Below the pieces are notes generated by a model, which did not search any database, had not been told where the DNA came from, and saw only the letters and a program-made list of their open reading frames with translations. Source: Marinicella pacifica (GTDB lineage Bacteria > Pseudomonadota > Gammaproteobacteria > Xanthomonadales > Marinicellaceae). From it: a stretch of DNA of 64,000 nucleotides. The translations under genes and the position numbers were made by a program. The stretch lies in the NCBI RefSeq assembly GCF_014636635.1, contig NZ_BMEO01000012.1:1-64000 (forward strand), in the 5' to 3' direction. Below are positions 46,709 through 53,654 of this stretch, one piece after another; the stretch's first letter is position 1, and each line of letters begins with the position of its first letter.

Positions 46709-46764
46709 ACAGCTTCAAATTTTTAACTAAAATGAAGCACTTCGCCAAACTGGCGAACGAAAAC

Positions 46765-46894
46765 AAATTTGCTAAATTTATGGTTTCATAAAGTTGGCAA
46801 AAACAAGAAGATAACTTACGAATGCACGCTAATGCTTGAGCAAGTTTCGACTTAACAATTGATGATCTCACCAAGATTGAGGCATCAAATAGGA
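46765..46894. repeat. Palindromic intergenic element, copy A
   Basis: Begins tttgctaaatttatggtttc and contains TTTATG-GTTT-CATAAA. The first 75 nt align with copy B at roughly two of three bases, including gctaa/gctag, ttatggtttcat, gcaa and gtgcac/atgcac motifs. The right half is more diverged and its terminal inverted repeat is decayed. Confidence 0.6.
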
Positions 46895-47023
46895 TTTTTT
46901 TGCTAGTCTTATGGTTTCATGAGGTTAGCAGAGGCAAGGAAGGCGTTGTGAGTGCACACCTGTGCTCGAACAACAACTGACGCAGAATATGCTGACCTCA
47001 TGGAAGCATAAGACAGCAAAAAA
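46895..47023. repeat. Palindromic intergenic element, copy B
   Basis: About 130 bp bounded by inverted repeats of about 33 nt: left arm T-run then gctagtcttatg...catgaggttagc (46895-46929), right arm gctgacctcatg...cataagacagc then A-run (46991-47023). The A-run abuts the first base of tRNA-Leu. The middle part (aggcaaggaaggcg ... tgacgcagaa) resembles the core of the element at 54908-55067. Confidence 0.7.
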
Positions 47024-47110
47024 GCCCGGGTGGCGAAATTGGTAGACGCAGGGGACTTAAAATCCCCCGGTAGAAATACCGTGATGGTTCGATTCCATTC
47101 CCGGGCACCA
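47024..47110 (+). tRNA. tRNA-Leu (TAA)
   Basis: Class II tRNA with a long variable arm. Acceptor arms GCCCGGG and CCCGGGC pair fully. The anticodon stem GGGGA/TCCCC encloses CTTAAAA with TAA. T arm GGTTCGATTCC. CCA encoded at 47108-47110. No clear promoter lies between tRNA-Cys and this gene apart from the repeat elements, so it may be co-transcribed. Confidence 0.97.
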
Positions 47111-47205
47111 TTCTCTGGTTCCAACTCCCAAAACAATACTTCCGGCACTCAAAAAACCCGCCCCCCTATGCTATTTTAAATAATTAGCAACCAACGGAGA
47201 TTAGT

Positions 47206-47391
47206 ATGTGGATTTATATCAAATCACTTTTCATGGTTAAAGATCGACAGATTGCCAAAGAAATGGTGAAACACTTAAATCGCGCACCCAAACCAGCCGG
47301 CTTTAAACTCGCCAGACTAATGCGTCGCCGTGCCCGCAGAAATCGCTTTAAAGCTGATAACAGTACAAATCTTAAATATAAAGTAAAATAA
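47206..47391 (+). CDS. Small basic hypothetical protein
   Basis: 61-residue product, strongly basic in its second half (KLARLMRRRARRNRFKADN), with a short hydrophobic start (MWIYIKSLFM). A good Shine-Dalgarno, GGAG, lies 6 nt upstream of the ATG and the codon pattern looks natural. No family is recognised. It could be a nucleic-acid-binding or ribosome-associated peptide, but that is a guess. It lies 95 nt after tRNA-Leu. Confidence 0.5.
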   Translation: MWIYIKSLFMVKDRQIAKEMVKHLNRAPKPAGFKLARLMRRRARRNRFKADNSTNLKYKVK

Positions 47392-47546
47392 TGTGCTTGG
47401 TTACCCACACCTGAACCCAAACCAACCAAACACAAGCCCGAATCTGCGACCCAAACCTCAAATTATTGATAATAATCAAATAGCCAACCAAATTAAAAAC
47501 CCGATACGCTACAATCATTCCATTCAATTCAAAAAAGAGAGTTTTT

Positions 47547-47819
47547 ATGAAACGTATTTTATTAGCAGCTGTATTAACCGGCAGTCTTTTACTACTAAGC
47601 GCTTGTGATGCCCCATGTACGGAAGATGTTTTGCAAGATAAACTGGAAGAAGTGTCAGCCAAAATGCAGGAAATTGTGGAATCGGGTGATATGGGTAAGC
47701 TGATGTCCATTGCGGCTTATTCGCAGAAGTTAAACAAGTTACGTGATGTTAACAAAGATAATTTGGAACCAGCCTGTGAAGCGGTTGATGAATTATTGGC
47801 TGAATTAGACAATCTTTAA
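47547..47819 (+). CDS. Small lipoprotein of unknown function
   Basis: 90-residue exported lipoprotein: basic start MKR, hydrophobic core LLAAVLTGSLLLLSA and lipobox L-L-S-A-C with C20 as the modified residue. The mature part is acidic and helical and has two further Cys (about 24 and 77) that could form a disulfide. GAGAG precedes the ATG. Function not recognised. Confidence 0.75.
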   Translation: MKRILLAAVLTGSLLLLSACDAPCTEDVLQDKLEEVSAKMQEIVESGDMGKLMSIAAYSQKLNKLRDVNKDNLEPACEAVDELLAELDNL

Positions 47820-47830
47820 TATTTTTGTGG

Positions 47831-47860
47831 TTAAGGCTGTGAACCAAAACACAGCCTTAA
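47831..47860. terminator. Hairpin between convergent genes
   Basis: A perfect 11-bp stem (ttaaggctgtg and cacagccttaa) with an 8-nt loop lies 11 nt after the lipoprotein stop. It overlaps the last codon and stop of the convergent minus-strand gene. T runs are short. Confidence 0.55.
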
Positions 47861-48567
47861 TCGATCAACAGCGAAAAATCTCGCAATAAGTCTGTCATCG
47901 TTTTGTCTGTCAATCGTTGCTCACAAACAGGCTTGATGGCTTTATGGGCTTTTAATAATGTGCCGAATTGAGCCGTAGTATAATGTTTTTGGTTTTGACA
48001 TTGGCCACAAAAACCATGGCAGGTGTTGCGTCCCGATAACGGACTGCCTCCGGCACCGACAATATGAAAGTCACCACAACAGACACTGCTCTCCATCCAA
48101 TCACCGTTCATGTAATGCTGTAACAACAGTCCCAGATTATAGTTCGGTACCTGCAAGTAAGCCACGCTCAGATACAAACCCGGAAAAGAAACGTTGGCAT
48201 AATCCGGATGTCGCACAATCATTTTCCGGTGTGACCATATCTGATTAAAGTGACGAATAAATAAAGCCAACTGCAACCATTGATGGTCACTGTGCTGCTG
48301 TTCAATCTGTTCGATATCGGCCTTATTCAGACCCAATACCTGAATGATTTTTTGGCGGTATATGGGTGCTAATTGCCCGCTACGCTCAAAGTGATGCAAG
48401 CGTCGCATGGCTTTGTTGGTATTTCGAAAACCCATGCGTTTAACTAACTCAAGATTGCTAAAACCGGCATTATTTTGTGCTTGTTTGATAAAATGGATTA
48501 AAGCCTGATTGCTGTTAGTGGGTTGATGCCATTTTTTGAGGTGGCTGACTTTGAAGTCTAAAATCAT
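47857..48567 (-). CDS. Cys-rich hypothetical protein with helical N-terminus
   Basis: 236-residue soluble protein with no recognised family. The N-terminal part may form a helix-turn-helix (about 30-65: NNAGFSNLELVKRMGFRNTNKAMRRL, given here in part), the middle is aromatic-rich, and about residues 165-195 hold six Cys (VCCGDFHIVGAGG, then NTCHGFCGQC) plus His, suggesting a metal or Fe-S site. Upstream on the same strand is the uracil-DNA glycosylase-like gene, 114 nt away. Confidence 0.6.
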   Translation of the reverse strand: MILDFKVSHLKKWHQPTNSNQALIHFIKQAQNNAGFSNLELVKRMGFRNTNKAMRRLHHFERSGQLAPIYRQKIIQVLGLNKADIEQIEQQHSDHQWLQLALFIRHFNQIWSHRKMIVRHPDYANVSFPGLYLSVAYLQVPNYNLGLLLQHYMNGDWMESSVCCGDFHIVGAGGSPLSGRNTCHGFCGQCQNQKHYTTAQFGTLLKAHKAIKPVCEQRLTDKTMTDLLRDFSLLID

Positions 48568-48681
48568 GTCTGTATTCCTGTTTAGTAGTGATTTATCTAA
48601 CGCCCTACAATTTGGATTAAATGGCGTTTCAGCTTTATTATAAAATCAGCTCGGATCAATTAAAAGATTCAAGCGGTGCCT

Positions 48682-49257
48682 TCAGATTTCTATGCGACAC
48701 GCTTTGACGCGTTCCCTGAGTTCAGGAATCACCTCTTGTTCAAACCAGGTATTTTGCATGCGCCAATAACGGTTGCGAGGCGAGGGGTGCGGTAACGGGA
48801 AATAGTCCGGTAAAAAATTATCGCGGTTGCGCACCGTTTCCGCCAGTGTTTTGGGTTTGTCTTTTAAATAGTATTTCTGGGCATATTGACCAATTAACAA
48901 AGTCAGTTCAATATTCGGCATCAGTTTGAACAAGGGTTCATGCCATAGAGGCGCACACTCCGGACGTGGTGGCAAATCACCGGACCGGCCACGGCCCGGA
49001 TAACAAAATCCCATCGGCGCAATCGCAATAAGGCCCGAGTTATAAAATAAGTCACGCTCCATATTTAACCATCGGCGCAGTTCATCACCACTGGGGTCAT
49101 TCCAAGGAATACCGGTTTCATGAACTTTGGTACCGGGCGCCTGGCCGATAATCAGGATTCGACTGCTACCTGAGGCCTGCACCACCGGCCGTGGTCCCAG
49201 CGGCAAATGATCCTCACACACCCGACACTGTCTGATTTTGTGTAATAATTGGTCCAT
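48682..49257 (-). CDS. Uracil-DNA glycosylase family protein
   Basis: 191-residue member of the UDG superfamily, of the short family often annotated as UDG-like. Motif A as IIGQAPGTKVHETGIPWNDPSGDEL (in part) and motif B as LPHPSPRNRYW, with the His expected in the catalytic loop. Two Cys near the start (CRVC) are too few for the four-Cys Fe-S cluster of family 4 or 5. A role in base excision repair is inferred. Its ATG overlaps the stop of the upstream EamA transporter by one base. Confidence 0.82.
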   Translation of the reverse strand: MDQLLHKIRQCRVCEDHLPLGPRPVVQASGSSRILIIGQAPGTKVHETGIPWNDPSGDELRRWLNMERDLFYNSGLIAIAPMGFCYPGRGRSGDLPPRPECAPLWHEPLFKLMPNIELTLLIGQYAQKYYLKDKPKTLAETVRNRDNFLPDYFPLPHPSPRNRYWRMQNTWFEQEVIPELRERVKACRIEI

Positions 49258-50159
49258 TAATCTGTCGTTTTAATCAGTCGGGCCCGTCTTTTTTGCAATT
49301 GCGATTCACGGTGCGCAATGTAGGCACCTGAGGCGAAAACGACAACAGCACCGATCAATGTCCAGCGATCAACACGTTCATTAAAAAACAACCAGGCCAG
49401 CACGATAACAAATGGTAAACGGGCGAAATCAAAAGGCATCACCAATGACACCTCGCTGCCACGAATGGCGTGGGTAAACAATAAGTGCGCCAGACTACCG
49501 CTAAACCCCAACAAAACAAGTAACAGCCACCCCCAGGCATCCGGCCACTGCCACACCGTTAAAGCCACCGGCAATGACAACGGGGTCATCAACAAAACCA
49601 TAAAAATAACAATGGTGTTGGGGTTTTCTGTGCGTGATAAATCTTTAATAATCAGCACCGAGGCGGCCATGGTTAAGGCCGAAAACACCACCACCAAAGA
49701 AGGGATTAAGTCACCATCCAGTGAAGGTCTAAGTATAATCAATGTACCAATAAAGCCAACAATGACCGCAGCCCAGCGCCGTGCATGGACTGCCTCTTTT
49801 AGAACCACCGCAGCACCTACAGTGACAAACAAAGGAACGGTAAACCCCAAAGCCACGGCTTTGGCCAGCGGCAAAACCGTTAAACCCCAAAAGAAACAGA
49901 ACATGGAAACAATCCCAAGTACAGCGCGAACCATAAATAAAGGCAGGCGGTCGGTTCTGATAACGTTTAAACCGTGTTTAAAAAACCACGGCAACATAAA
50001 CAACAAACCAAACACATTGCGAAAAAAGGCAATTTCAAAGGCATGTAACTGAACCGAAGCGGCGCGTATCAATACATTCATCACGCTAAAAGCCAATGCA
50101 GCCAACAGCATAAGCCCGATTGCACGGAGTAAACCTTGGGTGGTGCCTTGTGGGAACAT
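49257..50159 (-). CDS. EamA/DMT-superfamily transporter
   Basis: 300-residue inner-membrane protein with ten hydrophobic helices in two EamA repeats (about 12-140 and 150-290), as in RhaT/YdcZ-type drug/metabolite exporters. Substrate unknown. A basic tail (RESQLQKRRARLIK) ends it. It forms a two-gene unit with the UDG-like gene. A second, different EamA transporter lies at 52636-53538. Confidence 0.88.
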   Translation of the reverse strand: MFPQGTTQGLLRAIGLMLLAALAFSVMNVLIRAASVQLHAFEIAFFRNVFGLLFMLPWFFKHGLNVIRTDRLPLFMVRAVLGIVSMFCFFWGLTVLPLAKAVALGFTVPLFVTVGAAVVLKEAVHARRWAAVIVGFIGTLIILRPSLDGDLIPSLVVVFSALTMAASVLIIKDLSRTENPNTIVIFMVLLMTPLSLPVALTVWQWPDAWGWLLLVLLGFSGSLAHLLFTHAIRGSEVSLVMPFDFARLPFVIVLAWLFFNERVDRWTLIGAVVVFASGAYIAHRESQLQKRRARLIKTTD

Positions 50160-50387
50160 ACATGATTATGTAAACAGGATAATCAGGCATTGTAACAAAT
50201 AAAACAGCTTCTCTTAGAGCACTTAAATAGATTTATTTCTAATATTTTTGTATGCGAATAAATCTCACTTAGACCCCGGTCAAACCAAGTGCTGACTTAG
50301 GTTTAAGCCTATATATCAATAACTTAGATGCCATAACCGCTAACCTGTTTTTAACAATTGAATAACTTTGAATTAACGGCGCATCGC

Positions 50388-50393
50388 TATAAT
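50388..50393 (+). promoter_or_regulatory. -10 element of the BON-domain gene
   Basis: CTATAAT, preceded by a weak TTTGAA (about 15 nt upstream), gives the C-TATAAT form liked by both sigma-70 and sigma-S. It overlaps an in-frame ATG at 50392 and supports the later start. The remainder of the 292-nt gap upstream (50160-50451) shows no gene. Confidence 0.45.
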
Positions 50394-50451
50394 GGAAGCC
50401 ATCATGTCATTCGGCATGTGGTTTAACTTAAATTTTATGAGGACAATAATT

Positions 50452-51063
50452 ATGAAAAATTATAAATCTAACAAGTTAAGAAATGCCATTAGAACGACAA
50501 TTTTAGCGGCATCTATTGCTGTTACCCCCATCGCACTGGCCGATAACTCCCAGTACGATACGGACGATAAACTGAAAGATGCCTGGTTAGATGGTAAAGT
50601 GGAAACAGCTTTATTGGTTAACCGTCATCTCAATAATTTCACCATCGACACAGATGTAAAAGCACGGACAGTGATGTTATCAGGTACGGTCAACTCTGAA
50701 ATTGATAAAGAGCTGGCCGGTGAAATCGCCAAAGGCATTGAAGGTGTAGCAAAAGTGGAAAATAACCTCACCGTTGAAAAGCCTGAGAAAATGAATCATG
50801 GCGAACACGCTGATCATGATTCTGAGCGCTCTTTCAGTAACTGGTATAACGACGCCACCACCACAGCAGCCATTAAATCAAAACTCCTGTGGAATGGCGA
50901 AACATCCGGATTAAAGGTGAATGTTGACACCATGTATGGTGAAGTCACTTTAAAAGGAAACGTCAGCAGTTCAGCTGAGAAAGATCTGGTTGAAAAAATT
51001 GCTGAAAATACCGACGGTGTTCGCAGTGTTGATAATCAATTACAGGTTGTCAAAGATTCATAA
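50452..51063 (+). CDS. OsmY-like periplasmic protein with two BON domains
   Basis: 203-residue exported protein. Signal peptide about 1-30 (ILAASIAVTPIALA before DNS). BON domain 1 about 42-108 (KVETALLVNRHLNNFTIDTDVKARTVMLSGTV, in part). A His/Asp-rich linker (MNHGEHADHDSERS) is followed by BON domain 2 about 133-200. BON proteins bind membranes and respond to osmotic or envelope stress. ATG 50452 has GAGGA 9 nt upstream and is the only start that gives a proper signal peptide. Confidence 0.9.
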   Translation: MKNYKSNKLRNAIRTTILAASIAVTPIALADNSQYDTDDKLKDAWLDGKVETALLVNRHLNNFTIDTDVKARTVMLSGTVNSEIDKELAGEIAKGIEGVAKVENNLTVEKPEKMNHGEHADHDSERSFSNWYNDATTTAAIKSKLLWNGETSGLKVNVDTMYGEVTLKGNVSSSAEKDLVEKIAENTDGVRSVDNQLQVVKDS

Positions 51064-51081
51064 ATAACCGTCAACAGGCTG

Positions 51082-51099
51082 ACGGGGACTTGTCCCCGT
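51082..51099 (+). terminator. Intercistronic hairpin
   Basis: Perfect ACGGGGAC, TT loop, GTCCCCGT between the BON gene and the DUF1328 gene. There is no T run, so it more likely stabilises or partially terminates the BON message than fully stops it. Confidence 0.4.
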
Positions 51100-51133
51100 T
51101 GGCATCCTTTAACCAAAAACGAGGGTTTTTATT

Positions 51134-51292
51134 ATGTTATATTGGGCATTAGTTTTTTTAGTCGTCGCACTGATTGCAGCCGCCTTAGGTTTTGGCGGAA
51201 TCGCCGGTGCCTCAGCAGGAATCGCCAAGATTATCTTCTTTATTTTCTTGGTGTTACTGGTACTTTCATTACTCGGTCACGTACTCAGGTAG
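51134..51292 (+). CDS. DUF1328 family small membrane protein
   Basis: 52-residue hydrophobic protein of two helices, starting [20 protein letters not shown] and continuing [20 protein letters not shown], which is the DUF1328 (YtjA) pattern. GAGG lies 9 nt before the ATG. Family members are small inner-membrane proteins of unknown role, often found beside BON or OsmY-like stress genes, as here. Confidence 0.9.
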   Translation: MLYWALVFLVVALIAAALGFGGIAGASAGIAKIIFFIFLVLLVLSLLGHVLR

Positions 51293-51309
51293 TTGTGATC
51301 ATAACCTAG

Positions 51310-51339
51310 AAAAACCCCGCCTTTATCGCGGGGTTTTTT
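51310..51339. terminator. Bidirectional terminator
   Basis: AAAAACCCCGC and GCGGGGTTTTTT with a 7-nt loop sit between the DUF1328 gene (+) and the DUF3185 gene (-). Confidence 0.9.
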
Positions 51340-51349
51340 ATGGTTCAAC

Positions 51350-51550
51350 TTATTTTTTTAGCAGTAAAACAATCCCCACCACCGCAGCAACAGCACCACC
51401 AATCAGGTAATACATGGTTTCGTCACTGTAACGACCGGTGAGGGCTTCTGAAGCTTCCTCTAAAGGGGCATCCGCGGCATTTAAACCAAAAAACACCAAC
51501 ACAGCACCTAAGACCAATAACACCAAACCAATAATTTTATTCGTACTCAT
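51350..51550 (-). CDS. DUF3185 family small membrane protein
   Basis: 66-residue protein with two hydrophobic helices (KIIGLVLLVLGAVLVFFGL and MYYLIGGAVAAVVGIVLLL) around a short loop containing LTGRYSDET, matching DUF3185. A GTG three codons upstream of the chosen ATG lies too close to the AGAGGA Shine-Dalgarno. Function unknown. It follows the mgtC-like gene on the same strand. Confidence 0.85.
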   Translation of the reverse strand: MSTNKIIGLVLLVLGAVLVFFGLNAADAPLEEASEALTGRYSDETMYYLIGGAVAAVVGIVLLLKK

Positions 51551-51609
51551 ACAATTCACATCCTCTTTTCATATTAAAAAAATACGTTTAAATAAACGCA
51601 ACCAATCCG

Positions 51610-52116
51610 CTAATCGGAGTCGGATTTCTTCACTTCATCTTTTTCACAGCCGCCATTATTTTTCACGATTTTTTTGGCGTTATAACCAATGCGCAAAATC
51701 AGAAAATTAATCACGGCAATAATGATGGCTATCTCAAAACGTTGCCAGGCCACCGACATGCCTATGGCACCGGTGTTCCAGATACTGGCCGCATTGGCTA
51801 ACCCTGAAACCCTTGAATCATCTTTCATTTTTAAAATGGCGCCGCCGCCGATAAAACCAATGCCGGTAACAATACCGGCCATAAATTTACCAATGGCTTC
51901 ATCATTGCTTATGACATCCAGACAGAGCAAGGTATAAGAACAGGTGGCCACCGCCACCAGAGGAAAGGTGCGCACACCGCCGCCTGAAGAATTGGCTTCA
52001 CGATTAACCGCCACCGGCAAAGTCAATAACAAGGCAAAACCTATCAAAACCAGGTGGCGTAAGATAACGCTCCACTCAATGTAATGTTCAACGTTAATGC
52101 CAAGGAAATCCAACAT
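51610..52116 (-). CDS. MgtC/SapB family membrane protein
   Basis: 168-residue inner-membrane protein with about four to five helices, carrying the MgtC/SapB core: LLTLPVAVNRE, TFPLVAVATCSYTLL, and GIVTGIGFIGGGAILK followed by VSGLANAASIW. In Salmonella MgtC supports growth in low Mg and regulates ATP synthase. This short form lacks the C-terminal soluble domain and its role is not known. A charged tail (CEKDEVKKSDSD) ends it. Downstream of the hemerythrin gene by 2 nt. Confidence 0.88.
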   Translation of the reverse strand: MLDFLGINVEHYIEWSVILRHLVLIGFALLLTLPVAVNREANSSGGGVRTFPLVAVATCSYTLLCLDVISNDEAIGKFMAGIVTGIGFIGGGAILKMKDDSRVSGLANAASIWNTGAIGMSVAWQRFEIAIIIAVINFLILRIGYNAKKIVKNNGGCEKDEVKKSDSD

Positions 52117-52118
52117 GG

Positions 52119-52565
52119 TTAATCGCTGTTTTTACGGGCATCATTGATGGCATTAAGGTACTGATCACCCATTTCTTCAGATTGTTCATCACTCAGCACT
52201 TTATCGGCTTTGGGAAAATAATCCTGTTCTTCCTCTTCTAAATGATGCAGCACTTTATCGGCTAAATTCCTGGCGTGTTTTAACCACCCGGAAGAATCAA
52301 ATGCGGTTTGTTCAACCTGCTCGACCAGTTCATCTATTTCATGGTGTTCGGCAATACCATGGCGGGCATCCTCCTGGGTGCGGTCGATTTCAATTAAAGG
52401 CACATAAAAATGCCGCTCTTCGGCATCTGCATGAATCGATAGTTCCTGTTTCAGCTGTTTAAATAAACCTCGCCTTTCTTCAGAATCGCCCGTTGTATCC
52501 AGTAATTGCTCAATTAAATCTCTTTGAATGGCATGATCCAATCTAATGGCCTGATCAATTTTCAT
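52119..52565 (-). CDS. Hemerythrin HHE-domain protein
   Basis: 148-residue four-helix protein with a diiron site: H11 in LDHAIQRD, HADAEERHFYVPL, HHEIDELVEQVE and the C-terminal HHLEEEEQDYFP give the expected His and Glu ligands. Such proteins bind O2 or NO or help repair Fe-S damage. It sits beside an NnrS protein about 1 kb away, which would fit a nitrosative-stress theme, though they are not in one operon. Confidence 0.9.
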   Translation of the reverse strand: MKIDQAIRLDHAIQRDLIEQLLDTTGDSEERRGLFKQLKQELSIHADAEERHFYVPLIEIDRTQEDARHGIAEHHEIDELVEQVEQTAFDSSGWLKHARNLADKVLHHLEEEEQDYFPKADKVLSDEQSEEMGDQYLNAINDARKNSD

Positions 52566-52635
52566 GGGGTTACTGCTTATAAAACCTAATTATTTTAAAG
52601 CAATTACCTCAAAAAAATCAATAATTTATCGACGT

Positions 52636-53538
52636 TTAACTGTTCATTCTAATGGGCTTTGTCCGCCTTACCGAAGCCACATAAATACCAATCATAACAG
52701 CCACAAAGCCAAGGATATCGAGCATGGATGTGGGGCGACTGAAAAAGACAATATCCCATAACATGGACAGCGCCGGTTGTAACAATAAAATCAATCCGAC
52801 CAGTGAAGTGGCCAACAAAGGCATCGATCGGGTAATCATCACCCAACCAATCACCTGGCAAAACACCCCCAAACTAATCATTGAAAATAAGGTTTGATTA
52901 TCGTGAATTACAAAAGAATCACCTTCTAATACAGCTAAAATCGCCAAAATAACGGCACACATGAGTGACACCATGCCTAAATTGGACATTGGCGACAAGG
53001 CACTGTGCATGCCCTGCACTTGTCGCAACACCAGCATAAAACCGGTGTAAGCCACCGCTGTCAATAAACCGTAAACCACACCGATGCGATAATCGGCGTC
53101 AAAATTGGCCCAATCAACACCCACCAGTAAAAACAAACCGATAAAAGCCAGCCCCAAACCGGTTATGAAACGCCAACCGACCCGTTCACTTAAAAACAAC
53201 ACACCGAACAGGGTCATAAAAAACACCTGAAAATTACCTAAAACCGTGGCCAAACCCGGTCCTACAAACAGAATACTGCGGTGCCACAGCCACAAATCCA
53301 CAGCAAAAAACATCGCCGCAAATAATAATTTAAGCGTATAGGCACCACTGTGCCAAAGTTGTCGGCCGGTGATTAAACAAACCACAATCAACAAGCCGCC
53401 ACCAATGGCCATGCGATAAAAACCGCTGACTGTGGGGGCTAAATCTGCCAATTTAACCCAGACGCTGGAGGTACTGATTAAGATGGCGCCAAACAGCAAA
53501 GCGAAGGCCGCTGTTTGTCGTTGCTTTGCATGATTCAT
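52636..53538 (-). CDS. EamA/DMT-superfamily transporter
   Basis: 300-residue membrane protein, ten helices in two EamA repeats: ILISTSSVWVKLADLAPTVSGFYRM, WHRSILFVGPGLATVLGNFQVF, ERVGWRFITGLGLAFIGLFL and a second half with LLLQPALSMLWDIVFFSRP. Substrate unknown. Its start region is divergent from the nnrS-like gene, and the two promoters share about 115 nt. Confidence 0.88.
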   Translation of the reverse strand: MNHAKQRQTAAFALLFGAILISTSSVWVKLADLAPTVSGFYRMAIGGGLLIVVCLITGRQLWHSGAYTLKLLFAAMFFAVDLWLWHRSILFVGPGLATVLGNFQVFFMTLFGVLFLSERVGWRFITGLGLAFIGLFLLVGVDWANFDADYRIGVVYGLLTAVAYTGFMLVLRQVQGMHSALSPMSNLGMVSLMCAVILAILAVLEGDSFVIHDNQTLFSMISLGVFCQVIGWVMITRSMPLLATSLVGLILLLQPALSMLWDIVFFSRPTSMLDILGFVAVMIGIYVASVRRTKPIRMNS

Positions 53539-53606
53539 TGGCGTCGCTTACATCGCTTAACAAAAGGCCATTATTGTTATCTTTAGCGTCGGATTCAATC
53601 ATTTTT

Positions 53607-53620
53607 TTGACCCAAATCAA
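53607..53620 (+). promoter_or_regulatory. FNR/DNR-type operator upstream of nnrS
   Basis: TTGACCCAAATCAA fits the FNR/DNR consensus TTGAT-N4-ATCAA with one change. Its centre (53613.5) is 41.5 nt upstream of 53655, the class II activator position. Confidence 0.65.
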
Positions 53621-53642
53621 CCAAATAGTTTTTATCTCTGCC

Positions 53643-53648
53643 TATAAT
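53643..53648 (+). promoter_or_regulatory. -10 element of nnrS
   Basis: TATAAT six bases before the ATG at 53655. The usual start distance places the first transcribed base on the A of that ATG, so the message would be leaderless. No -35 is seen at 17 nt, as expected for an activator-dependent promoter. Confidence 0.6.
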
Positions 53649-53654
53649 GCCTCC

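Noticed and set aside
46765-47023. CRISPR array
   Set aside because: Two diverged copies of about 130 bp with palindromic ends, not short identical repeats with spacers. No other array-like pattern was seen in the window.
46909-47148. 79-codon minus-strand frame
   Set aside because: Runs through tRNA-Leu and repeat element B; not a plausible gene.
49465-50052. 195-codon plus-strand frame
   Set aside because: Antisense to the EamA transporter; its Lys/Thr/Asn-rich product is the complement of hydrophobic codons.
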